A stretch of DNA of 64,000 nt, taken from assembly GCA_947426265.1 (NCBI GenBank), contig CANEDJ010000001.1, forward strand, positions 1 to 64,000, given 5' to 3'. This document shows positions 26,816-34,423 of the stretch, piece after piece (the first letter of the stretch is position 1; every line of letters begins with the position of its first letter). Origin of the DNA: MGBC102946 sp022793145. Lineage in GTDB: Bacteria > Bacillota_I > Bacilli_A > RF39 > UBA660. The notes beneath the pieces were generated by a model, which worked only from the letters and a program-made list of their open reading frames with translations, did not search any database and was not told where the DNA came from. Position numbers and translations under genes: made by a program.

Positions 26816-27343
26816 ATGAAAGCAACTGGTGTTGTAAGAAGAATTGATGAATTAGGTAGAATTGTGATACCAAAAGAGATCAGGAAAACATTACGTATTA
26901 AAGAGGGTGAAAATCTAGAAATTTATATAGATAATGAATCCATTATATTAAAAAAATATTCTTCTATTCATAGTTTAGATGAATTTGCCCAAAAACTAAC
27001 AGATACAATTTCTAATTTACTAAAGAAAAATATAATAATTACAGATAGTGATAGTATAGTCGCTATATCAGGAGAACTGAAAAAGAAATATTTGGGACAG
27101 AAAATAAGTGATGAATTAGAAACGATAATAAAGAAAAGAAGTCAAATATTGGAAAAAAACATAAAATCAATTAAAATATCGGAAATAGAAGAAACTGGGA
27201 GTTATACATATGCCCCTATTATAGCAAATGGAGATGCCTTAGGGATTGTACTCATATTATCAAAAACAGAAACGTTGTCTGAAGCAGAAGAACAAATAGT
27301 TAAAATAGTTGCTAATTTTCTAGCGAAACATCTTGAACAATAA
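26816..27343 (+). CDS. spoVT: Stage V sporulation protein T (AbrB/GAF transcription regulator)
   Basis: SpoVT is an AbrB-type DNA-binding regulator that in B. subtilis modulates sigma-G-dependent genes. The ATG at 26816 follows GTGAGGG (175 aa; B. subtilis protein about 178 aa). The N-terminal swapped-hairpin domain reads MKATGVVRRIDELGRIVIP, with KEIRKTLRIKEGE following. The C-terminal part is a GAF-like sensory domain with ETGSYTYAPI. It is divergently transcribed from the pyrophosphatase gene. Non-sporulating relatives can also carry AbrB-GAF proteins. Confidence 0.88.
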   Translation: MKATGVVRRIDELGRIVIPKEIRKTLRIKEGENLEIYIDNESIILKKYSSIHSLDEFAQKLTDTISNLLKKNIIITDSDSIVAISGELKKKYLGQKISDELETIIKKRSQILEKNIKSIKISEIEETGSYTYAPIIANGDALGIVLILSKTETLSEAEEQIVKIVANFLAKHLEQ

Positions 27344-27361
27344 TAGAAAACATGATATAAT
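27333..27361 (+). promoter_or_regulatory. SigA-type promoter for the T-box/dut/metG transcript
   Basis: TTGAAC (27333-27338), 17-bp spacer, and TATAAT (27356-27361) preceded by TGA. The -35 box overlaps the last codons of spoVT. The start point is predicted near 27368, just before the T-box stem I. Confidence 0.7.
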
Positions 27362-27369
27362 GACCTCGT

Positions 27370-27617
27370 TTTAAAAACTTTGAAAGAGAGAATACTAGCA
27401 ATTATTCAAAGAGAACTTACATTTGGTGAAAGTAGGTAATAGGAACTAGTACGAATGGCTCTGGAGTTGTTTATCTGAATTTTTTAGGATAAACCGCGAT
27501 TTGCGTTACAAAAGCAAGGTAAAATAAGTATGTGTAGTTCTTACAAGAAAAGCTTATTTTATAAAAAAAGGTGGTACCACGTTATCCCACGTCCTTTTAT
27601 TTGGACGTGTTTTTTTC
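27370..27617 (+). promoter_or_regulatory. T-box leader, probable methionine specificity
   Basis: A T-box riboswitch senses uncharged tRNA and antiterminates. The core T-box sequence AGGTGGTACCACG is at 27569-27581, followed by a terminator (CACGTCC 27588-27594 with GGACGTG 27603-27609, then Ts). Stem I can form from AACTTT (27376-27381) with GGAGTT (27463-27468), and from TACTAG (27393-27398) with CTAGTA (27446-27451). Between these, ATG (27455-27457) is the likely specifier codon. The acceptor-pairing TGGT fits a tRNA with A73, as in tRNA-Met. It controls dut and metG downstream. Confidence 0.92.
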
Positions 27618-27672
27618 TTTTTTGAAAGATTTTTAAGACGAATTTCGTATAATAAAAGTGGAGGTATGATGA

Positions 27673-28164
27673 ATGGCAAGATATTTTGAAAAAATTAGTT
27701 GGGAACAATGGAAAAAAGATATCGGGAATAATAGAGAAGTTTACGAGAATCATGAGCTTCCAAAACGTCAAACAAAATTTAGCGCAGGCTATGATTTTAA
27801 AAGTCCTATTGATGTTATTTTACATCCAGGCGATGTAAAGAAAATTCCAACAGGTGTAAAAATAGCGATGAATGAAGATGAAATGCTAATGCTTGTTGTA
27901 AGAGGTTCGGTAGGATTTAAATACAATGTGCGAATGACGAATCAAGTTGGAATATTTGAAAGTGATTATTTTAATAATATATCTAATGAAGGACATGCAT
28001 GGATCAGTCTTCAAAATCATAGCAATGAAGATTTTATAATAAAAGTGGGAGATCGAATTGGACAAGGAATTTTTACAAAATTTTTGATGGTTGATAACGA
28101 AGAAGCGATAGAAACGGAAAGACAAGGTGGATTTGGTAGTACCAATAAGGAGGAAAGAAAATGA
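27673..28164 (+). CDS. dut: dUTP diphosphatase (trimeric dUTPase)
   Basis: Dut converts dUTP to dUMP and PPi, keeping uracil out of DNA. The 163-aa protein has the five trimeric dUTPase motifs: SAGYDFKSP near residue 37, RGSVGF near 77, GIFESDYFN near 95, GDRIGQGIF near 133 and the C-terminal RQGGFGST. It has an unusually long N-terminal segment (MARYFEKISWEQWKKDI) before motif 1. It overlaps metG by 4 bp (ATGA), so both follow the T-box. ung (another uracil-handling gene) lies 4 kb downstream. Confidence 0.9.
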   Translation: MARYFEKISWEQWKKDIGNNREVYENHELPKRQTKFSAGYDFKSPIDVILHPGDVKKIPTGVKIAMNEDEMLMLVVRGSVGFKYNVRMTNQVGIFESDYFNNISNEGHAWISLQNHSNEDFIIKVGDRIGQGIFTKFLMVDNEEAIETERQGGFGSTNKEERK

Positions 28165-29738
28165 AAGAAAAATTTTATATATCAACGGCAATTGCTTATA
28201 CATCAGGAAAACCCCATATAGGAAATACTTATGAGATTGTGTTAGCAGATGCGATCGCACGCTTTAAAAGATTAATGGGATATGATGTTTATTTCCAAAC
28301 TGGAACAGATGAACATGGTGAAAAAATAGAAATAAAAGCCAAAGAAGCAGGAAAAAAACCTCAGGAATTTGTTGATGAAATTGCACTTGAAGTACGCAGA
28401 ATTTGGGATGTTATGAATACTAGTTATGATTGTTTTATGAGAACAACCAACCCAACGCACGAAGAGTGTGTAAAAAAAATCTTTAAACGTCTTTATGAAC
28501 AGGGTGATATTTATAAAGATGAATATGAAGGACTATACTGTACACCTTGTGAATCATTTTTTACTGAAACGCAGTTGATAGATGGAAAATGTCCAGATTG
28601 TGGAAGAGATGTTCATAAAATGAAAGAGGAAGCTTATTTCTTGAAATTAAGCAAATATAGTAAACAATTGGAAGAATATATAGAAACCCATCCACATTTC
28701 ATTGAACCAGAAAGCCGAAAAAATGAAATGATCAATAACTTTATTAAACCAGGTTTACAGGATTTATGTGTTTCTAGAACGTCGTTTACATGGGGAGTTC
28801 CAGTAGAATTTGACCCAGGGCATATTGTGTATGTTTGGATAGATGCATTAAGTAATTATATTACTATGTTAGGATATAATCCAGAAGGGGAAAGCAGTGA
28901 GCGTTTTCATAAATATTGGCCAGCAGATTTGCATTTAATTGGAAAGGACATTTTAAGATTTCATACAATTTATTGGCCTATTATTTTAATGGCTTTAGAT
29001 TTACCACTTCCACATCAAGTATTTGGTCATCCTTGGTTACTTTGCGGAAATGATAAAATGAGCAAATCAAAAGGAAATATTATTTATGCTGATGATTTGG
29101 TTAGTCTATTTGGAACAGATGCAGTTAGATATTATTTGTTGCACGAAATCCCATTTGCAAGTGATGGAACATTTACTTATGAACTATTAATTGAAAGAAT
29201 TAATTCTGATTTGGCAAATATTTTGGGAAATCTAGTAAATCGTACTATTTCAATGTCTAAGAAATATTTTGATGGAATGGTAAAAGAACCAGTAGCACCA
29301 GAAGCAATAGATCAAGAATTAATAAATATTGTAAGTAATGCTCCAAAAAGAGTAGAAGAAAAAATGAATGAATATCGTGTAGCAGACGCAATTGATGAAG
29401 TATTTGAAATTTTTAGAAGAAGTAATAAATATATAGATGAAACAATGCCATGGGCACTTGCAAAAGATTCAGAGAAACAGAGTCGCTTAGCAACAGTACT
29501 TTATAACTTATTGGAAGCCATTCGTTCTGGAGCCGTATTGTTACAAGCTTTCTTACCAGAAACAGCAGATGCAATATTCAAACAATTAAATACAGAAAAT
29601 CGATTTATAGAATCCTTAAAAGAATTTAATGGTTTAGATGTTGGAATTAAGCTGAATGAGCCTTCCCCTTTATTTGCACGTATTGATAAAGATAAAAAAT
29701 TGTTAGAAATAGAAGAATATAATAGAAATAAGATGTAA
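28161..29738 (+). CDS. metG: Methionyl-tRNA synthetase
   Basis: MetG charges initiator and elongator tRNA-Met. The HIGH-type motif is HIGN in GKPHIGNTYE near residue 19, and KMSKSKGN is near residue 299. A zinc knuckle has CTPC near residue 127 and CPDC near 145, then the class I anticodon-binding helices. The length of 525 aa means it lacks the C-terminal OB-fold (Trbp111-like) domain of the roughly 660-aa B. subtilis enzyme. It overlaps dut by 4 bp and is presumably induced by uncharged tRNA-Met via the T-box. Confidence 0.97.
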   Translation: MKEKFYISTAIAYTSGKPHIGNTYEIVLADAIARFKRLMGYDVYFQTGTDEHGEKIEIKAKEAGKKPQEFVDEIALEVRRIWDVMNTSYDCFMRTTNPTHEECVKKIFKRLYEQGDIYKDEYEGLYCTPCESFFTETQLIDGKCPDCGRDVHKMKEEAYFLKLSKYSKQLEEYIETHPHFIEPESRKNEMINNFIKPGLQDLCVSRTSFTWGVPVEFDPGHIVYVWIDALSNYITMLGYNPEGESSERFHKYWPADLHLIGKDILRFHTIYWPIILMALDLPLPHQVFGHPWLLCGNDKMSKSKGNIIYADDLVSLFGTDAVRYYLLHEIPFASDGTFTYELLIERINSDLANILGNLVNRTISMSKKYFDGMVKEPVAPEAIDQELINIVSNAPKRVEEKMNEYRVADAIDEVFEIFRRSNKYIDETMPWALAKDSEKQSRLATVLYNLLEAIRSGAVLLQAFLPETADAIFKQLNTENRFIESLKEFNGLDVGIKLNEPSPLFARIDKDKKLLEIEEYNRNKM

Positions 29739-29758
29739 ATAGTTGTAAATTGTCGAAC

Positions 29759-29793
29759 AAAAAAGTTACTATTTAGTTGCTTTTATTATTTTA
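29759..29793 (+). terminator. Probable terminator after metG
   Basis: AAAAGTTAC and GTTGCTTTT form a stem with one mismatch around TATTTA and are followed by a T-rich run, about 25 bp after the metG stop. It overlaps the -35 of the next promoter. Confidence 0.5.
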
Positions 29794-29806
29794 AACATGC
29801 TATAGT
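29777..29806 (+). promoter_or_regulatory. Candidate promoter for the 55-aa membrane protein gene
   Basis: TTGCTT (29777-29782), 18-bp spacer, TATAGT (29801-29806), about 34 bp upstream of the small ORF. Confidence 0.4.
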
Positions 29807-29839
29807 TATAGTGTTGTTTAAAAAATAGAGGGAGAAAAT

Positions 29840-30007
29840 ATGACTACTAAGAATAAAGATATGAAGTGGGTTGTATTAGGTTTCATCGCTGTTTCATTGT
29901 TAGTTTTTGGTAGTATTGTAGTAGAGAAAAATATAGTAGACATGATTTACTTAACTTGTGTTTTAGTATATTTTGTCCGTTATATTTTTATAAAAGTGAG
30001 AAGTTGA
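29840..30007 (+). CDS. Small two-segment membrane protein, unknown function
   Basis: A 55-aa ORF starting MTTKNKDMKWVV, with a GAGGGAG-type ribosome binding site just upstream. It has two hydrophobic stretches (about residues 10-28 and 35-51) separated by a short charged turn (VEKNIVD), and ends with basic residues (FIKVRS). I do not recognise the family. It has its own candidate promoter and a clear terminator right after its TGA stop, so it looks like a real, separately transcribed small gene. Confidence 0.65.
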   Translation: MTTKNKDMKWVVLGFIAVSLLVFGSIVVEKNIVDMIYLTCVLVYFVRYIFIKVRS

Positions 30008-30040
30008 AAATCATATCGATTAATGGTATGATTTTTTTGG
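30008..30040 (+). terminator. Rho-independent terminator after the small membrane protein gene
   Basis: AATCATATC (30009-30017) pairs with GGTATGATT (30025-30033), with one G-U pair, followed by seven T residues starting within the second arm. Confidence 0.8.
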
Positions 30041-30047
30041 TGATAAT

Positions 30048-30806
30048 ATGATGATAGATACGCATTGCCATTTGTGCAAAGAAGATTATGAGAATATAGA
30101 ATTCATTGTTAATAATATGGGGCATAATAGAATGATAGCAGCAGGAGTCAATGATACAACAAATCAAGAAGTATTAGAACTAATAAAAGAGTATCCCACT
30201 GTTTATGGAGCCATAGGTATTCACCCAACAGAAGTAGGAATTAGTAGTCAAAGTTCCTTAGAATGGATTGAGGACAATTTAAAAGAAGATAAAATAGTTG
30301 CCATTGGAGAAATTGGTTTAGACTATCATTATGGAATAGAAGAAAAAGAAAAGCAGATGCAATTCTTTAAAAAACAACTTGATCTAGCTAGAAAATATAA
30401 TAAACCAGTAGTGATACATAGTAGAGATGCTATTGAAGATACCTATAATATCATGAAAGAATATAAAGGTGTAAAAATGGTATTGCATTGCTATAGTGGC
30501 AGTGTAGAAATGGCAAAACGTTTTTTGGAATTAGATGTTTACTTTGGAGTAGGAGGAGTACTGACATTTAAAAATAGCCGAATTTTAAAAGATGTGGTAT
30601 CTTTTTTACCACTAGACCATATATTATTAGAAACAGATAGTCCTTATTTGGCTCCAGAACCATTTAGAGGTTCAAAAAATGAGCCAAAGAATGTCCTATT
30701 AGTCGCTGAAACTTTAGCTTCAATAAAAGGAATCTCTGTAGAAGAAGTAATAGATATTACAACTAAGAATGCATTTTCTAGATTTGACTTGAATAAATCT
30801 CTATGA
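30048..30806 (+). CDS. tatD: TatD-family metal-dependent deoxyribonuclease
   Basis: A TIM-barrel hydrolase of the TatD/YabD family with exonuclease activity. The 252-aa protein has metal-site motifs DTHCHL near residue 4, AIGEIGLDYHY near 84, PVVIHSRDA near 125, LHCYSGS near 149 and ETDSPYLAPEPFRG near 203. GGTGAT precedes two tandem ATG codons; the first is used here. In Bacilli tatD lies between metG and ksgA, as here. Confidence 0.94.
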   Translation: MMIDTHCHLCKEDYENIEFIVNNMGHNRMIAAGVNDTTNQEVLELIKEYPTVYGAIGIHPTEVGISSQSSLEWIEDNLKEDKIVAIGEIGLDYHYGIEEKEKQMQFFKKQLDLARKYNKPVVIHSRDAIEDTYNIMKEYKGVKMVLHCYSGSVEMAKRFLELDVYFGVGGVLTFKNSRILKDVVSFLPLDHILLETDSPYLAPEPFRGSKNEPKNVLLVAETLASIKGISVEEVIDITTKNAFSRFDLNKSL

Positions 30807-30845
30807 TAATATGATAGTAGGGGAATAACATAAGAGGTGAATCAT

Positions 30846-31544
30846 ATGAATATTGCCATTCTAACTACAATTGGAAAATGGGCGAGTTGTTTGTTAATTG
30901 GATTTGTTTCTATTTTTAGTGGTTCTGTGATAAAAAAAGAATTATTAGAAGCAACAAATGTGAATGAAAATAAAAGTTATAGTGCTTTGAATGAAACAAT
31001 TCCTTATGAAACAAAAGTTGTATACAATTCAAAGACTCCTTCAACAATTAAAAAAGTACTAGTATCAGGTGAAGTAGGGATTACTACAATAAAAGAAAAT
31101 GATGAGAAAGTAATTGTGAAAGAGCCAGTAACAGAAATCATAGAACAAGGAACAGGAGCAGCAGGAGAATATGTCGGTCGAATTACTGGTTATGGTCCTG
31201 ATTGTCCTGGTTGTAGTAGTACAGGAACTGTTGCTTGCCATACTGAAAATCGAGGAAAGCATAGTTTAATAACGAATGGAATTTATTATGAAGATAAAGA
31301 ATATGGAAAAGTAAGAATACTATCAGCAGCATCAGCATTTCCATGTGGAACTATAATAAAAGTAGATAATGGGAAAATAGAACCATTTTATGGCGTTGTT
31401 TTAGATCGTGGTGGATCAATGAATAGTGCTTGGAAAAATGGAACTGTTTGGATAGATTTAGCCTATGCTTCATCAGCAGATGCAATAGCAGGAGGCATCA
31501 CTGGAAGAAATATAAAATTTAGTGTACAAAGATGGGGATTTTAA
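30846..31544 (+). CDS. G5/3D-domain cell-wall protein (YabE-like)
   Basis: This 232-aa protein has an N-terminal membrane anchor or signal (residues about 5-27) and a G5-like segment (YETKVVYNSKTPSTIKKVL, then EVGITTIKEND). A C-terminal 3D domain has the name-giving Asp residues (GRITGYGPDCPGC, VVLDRGGSM, IDLAYAS). 3D domains occur in peptidoglycan lytic transglycosylases of the YabE/Rpf type, so an extracellular wall-remodelling role is inferred. It lacks the multiple DUF348 repeats of full YabE. AGAGGTGA precedes the ATG at 30846. The site tatD-yabE-ksgA is like B. subtilis. Confidence 0.85.
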   Translation: MNIAILTTIGKWASCLLIGFVSIFSGSVIKKELLEATNVNENKSYSALNETIPYETKVVYNSKTPSTIKKVLVSGEVGITTIKENDEKVIVKEPVTEIIEQGTGAAGEYVGRITGYGPDCPGCSSTGTVACHTENRGKHSLITNGIYYEDKEYGKVRILSAASAFPCGTIIKVDNGKIEPFYGVVLDRGGSMNSAWKNGTVWIDLAYASSADAIAGGITGRNIKFSVQRWGF

Positions 31545-31556
31545 CCCTCTTTTTTG

Positions 31557-31585
31557 TTGAAAAAAGAAAGAAAAGTAGTTATAAT
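31557..31585 (+). promoter_or_regulatory. SigA-type promoter for ksgA-ung-tilS
   Basis: TTGAAA (31557-31562), exactly 17 bp, then TATAAT (31580-31585), 26 bp upstream of the ksgA ATG. Confidence 0.75.
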
Positions 31586-31611
31586 AAATAAAACGACGAT
31601 TGGAGGAACTT

Positions 31612-32463
31612 ATGGAATATTCACCGAAAAAACTTTCTGATATTTTAGAAAGGCATGGATTTAATTTTAAAAAAAGTTTTGGCCAGAACTTTATTGTAGA
31701 TGAAAATATTATTGATGCTATTATATATAAATCAAAAATAACTCCAAATACTTTGGTTTTAGAAATTGGACCAGGAGCAGGAGCCCTTACTTATAAGTTA
31801 AGTGAAGTGGCTAAAAATGTATTATGTTTTGAGATCGATACAAAATTAAAACCAGTGTTGGAAGAACTATTAAAAGAAAAACAAAATGTAGAAATCGTGT
31901 TTGAGGATTTTTTAACCGCTAATGTAAAAGAAAAACTTTCTTCTTACACATATGAGACCTTATATGTAGTAGCAAATTTACCTTATTATATAACAACTCC
32001 AATTATTATGAAGTTAATAGAAGAAAAAATTCCAGTTAGTAAAATTGTTATCATGGTCCAAAAAGAAGTTGGAGATAGATTTAAAGCATCTCCAGGAACG
32101 AAAGATTATAGTTCTTTATCTATCTTTTTAAATTATTATTTTGAAGTGAAAAAATTAATGGATGTTAGTAAACATGTATTTATTCCAAAACCAAATGTGG
32201 ATAGTATTATTATCGAAATGAAAAAGAAGAAAACTCAAAGGCAAGTGATAGATGAGGAATATTTTTTTAAATTGATCAGAGATAGTTTTAAACAAAAAAG
32301 AAAAACGATAAAAAATAATTTAAAAGAGTATCCACTAGAGATTATTGAGCAAGTATTAAAAAAGAATGGTTTTGACTTAAGTGTAAGAGCAGAGCAATTA
32401 TCACTTGATATATTTATTGATATAGCAAATAGCGTTAGTAAAGGTGTGTGTAGTAATGATTAA
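31612..32463 (+). CDS. ksgA: 16S rRNA dimethyladenosine transferase KsgA (RsmA)
   Basis: KsgA dimethylates A1518 and A1519 in the 16S 3' hairpin. The 283-aa protein has SAM motif I EIGPGAGALTYKL near residue 52, the upstream FGQNFIVDENII, and the catalytic NLPYYITTPI near residue 122. The ATG at 31612 follows TTGGAGGA. It overlaps ung by 8 bp. Confidence 0.95.
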   Translation: MEYSPKKLSDILERHGFNFKKSFGQNFIVDENIIDAIIYKSKITPNTLVLEIGPGAGALTYKLSEVAKNVLCFEIDTKLKPVLEELLKEKQNVEIVFEDFLTANVKEKLSSYTYETLYVVANLPYYITTPIIMKLIEEKIPVSKIVIMVQKEVGDRFKASPGTKDYSSLSIFLNYYFEVKKLMDVSKHVFIPKPNVDSIIIEMKKKKTQRQVIDEEYFFKLIRDSFKQKRKTIKNNLKEYPLEIIEQVLKKNGFDLSVRAEQLSLDIFIDIANSVSKGVCSND

Positions 32464-33106
32464 TAAAAAATGGGATGTTATGTTGGAACAAGAATTTAAA
32501 AAGGACTATTTTAAGAAATTAGGTGTATTTATTAGAGATGAATATCAACATAGAATTGTATATCCAGAATATAAAAATATATTTAATGCTTTGAGATATA
32601 CAGATTATGATGAAGTAAAAGTAGTTATTTTAGGACAAGATCCTTATCATGGAGAAAGAGAAGCTCATGGACTGTCTTTTTCTGTACAAGAAGGTGTTCC
32701 AATGCCGCCTTCTTTGCAAAATATTTTTAAAGAATTGGAAGATGATATTGGGGTAAAACGAAGTTGTAGTGATTTAACTGACTGGGCCAAAAAGGGAGTA
32801 TTATTATTAAACTCTATTATGACTGTTGTAAAAGATAGACCATTATCGCATAAAGAAAAAGGATGGGAAATATTTACAGATAATATTATAAGGATGCTTA
32901 GTGAGAGAGAGGAACCTATTGTTTTCATTTTGTGGGGAAGTTATGCAAGAAGTAAAAAAGTACTGATTACAAACCCAAAACATAAAATAATAGAGAGTGT
33001 CCATCCTTCACCATTATCTGCATATCGAGGCTTTTTTGGAAGTAAACCCTTTTCTAAGACAAATGAATTTTTAGAGAATATGTATGGAAAAGGGATTGAT
33101 TGGTAA
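32456..33106 (+). CDS. ung: Uracil-DNA glycosylase, family 1
   Basis: Ung removes uracil from DNA. The 216-aa protein has the water-activating motif GQDPYHGEREAHGLSFSV near residue 61 and the Leu-intercalation motif HPSPLSAYRGFFGS near residue 182. The ATG at 32456 is used; a GTG at 32444 would lie within ksgA and its binding site. It overlaps ksgA by 8 bp and shares one base with the tilS start codon (TAATG). Confidence 0.95.
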   Translation: MINKKWDVMLEQEFKKDYFKKLGVFIRDEYQHRIVYPEYKNIFNALRYTDYDEVKVVILGQDPYHGEREAHGLSFSVQEGVPMPPSLQNIFKELEDDIGVKRSCSDLTDWAKKGVLLLNSIMTVVKDRPLSHKEKGWEIFTDNIIRMLSEREEPIVFILWGSYARSKKVLITNPKHKIIESVHPSPLSAYRGFFGSKPFSKTNEFLENMYGKGIDW

Positions 33107-34407
33107 TGATTGAAGAAACAATCAGAAAATTAAAGATTGACTCAAAGGAACCAATTGTAATCGCAGTATCAGGCGGCCCAGACTCTATGGCGTTGCTATC
33201 TTTATTAGACTCTTATTTTGAGAATATCATATGTGCCCATGTACATCATAATACAGGAAGAATAGGGCAAGATGAAGATGAAAAATTTGTAAAAGATTAC
33301 TGTAAAAAACATCATTATACTTTTGAAAGTATGAAAATTGAAGATTATGACAAAAACAATTTTCATAATCAGGCACATAAAATAAGGTATCATTTTTTTG
33401 AAATAATTATGAAAAGGTATCATAGTCATTACCTTTTTACAGCGCATCATGGAGATGATTTGATAGAAACGATGTTATTTAGAATGATGAGAGGTTCCAC
33501 TATAGATGCATTACATGGTTTTTCAGAAATTTCAAAAAAAAATGATTATACAATAGTTAGACCTTTACTAAAATATACAAAAGAAGAATTGCTAAAATAT
33601 AATGCTCAAAATAATATTCCATATCAAATAGATAGCTCAAATGATAAAGACGTTTATACAAGAAATCGAATTCGGAAAAATATATTGCCTTTTTTAAAAA
33701 AAGAGCATAGAAATGTACATTTAAAGTTTTTAAAGTTAAGTCAAGAATTAGAGCAAATGGAACGCTTTATCCAAAAGGAAGCAGAAAAAGAAAAGAAAGT
33801 TCGTTTTTGTAGTAATATATTAGATGTTTCTTGTTGGAATCGTTTAGAAAAGATTATTGCCAAGCGAATATTGCAACTTATATTGAGTGATATATATAAA
33901 GAGAAGCAAGAATTATTAGAAACAATTCATATTGAGTTATTAGAAAATTTAATTATGAACGCAAAATCAGGCACAAAGTTAATATTTCCAAACAATTTAG
34001 TGATAAAAAAAGAATATCGCAAAATATTATTTGGAGAACAAAAAGGGACTTCTTATGAGATGATCTTAGAACATGATATCAGACTTCCAAATGGGCATGA
34101 AATAAGGTTCGTGAAGGAAGAAGAGTCAGACTCAAATTTTGTTTGCCGGTTAAAAAAAGAAGAGATAGAATTTCCACTTTTCGTAAGAACAAGGAAAGAA
34201 CATGATAAAATGGAAGTAAAGGGATTAAACGGAAGTAAAAAAATAAAAGAAATTTTTATAAATTCTAAAGTACCAGAACATACTAGAATATCATATCCGA
34301 TTGTTACAGATAAAACAGGAAAAATAGTCTGGCTTCCTGGAGTGAAAAAATCGAAATTTGATAAAACAAAAGAAGAAAAATATGATATAATACTTAGGTA
34401 CTATTAA
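33106..34407 (+). CDS. tilS: tRNA(Ile)-lysidine synthetase TilS
   Basis: TilS converts C34 of tRNA-Ile(CAU) to lysidine, letting it read AUA. The 433-aa protein has the N-type ATP pyrophosphatase P-loop VSGGPDSMALL near residue 21, then the family segment TAHHGDDLIETMLFR and RNRIRKNILP near residue 188, plus a C-terminal TilS domain. The ATG overlaps the ung stop. AUA codons are frequent in this AT-rich genome. The end contains a candidate ftsH promoter. Confidence 0.95.
   Translation: MIEETIRKLKIDSKEPIVIAVSGGPDSMALLSLLDSYFENIICAHVHHNTGRIGQDEDEKFVKDYCKKHHYTFESMKIEDYDKNNFHNQAHKIRYHFFEIIMKRYHSHYLFTAHHGDDLIETMLFRMMRGSTIDALHGFSEISKKNDYTIVRPLLKYTKEELLKYNAQNNIPYQIDSSNDKDVYTRNRIRKNILPFLKKEHRNVHLKFLKLSQELEQMERFIQKEAEKEKKVRFCSNILDVSCWNRLEKIIAKRILQLILSDIYKEKQELLETIHIELLENLIMNAKSGTKLIFPNNLVIKKEYRKILFGEQKGTSYEMILEHDIRLPNGHEIRFVKEEESDSNFVCRLKKEEIEFPLFVRTRKEHDKMEVKGLNGSKKIKEIFINSKVPEHTRISYPIVTDKTGKIVWLPGVKKSKFDKTKEEKYDIILRYY
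34383..34391 (+). promoter_or_regulatory. Extended -10 promoter inside tilS end, for ftsH
   Basis: TG-A-TATAAT (TATAAT at 34386-34391) within the recurrent TATGATATAAT, 33 bp before the ftsH ATG, overlapping the last tilS codons. Confidence 0.5.
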
Positions 34408-34423
34408 GGAGGGAAAAGATTAA

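Noticed and set aside
27453..27459. Glycine (GGC) or tryptophan (TGG) as T-box specifier
   Set aside because: The acceptor-pairing TGGT requires a tRNA with A73, unlike Gly (U73) or Trp (G73), and metG follows.
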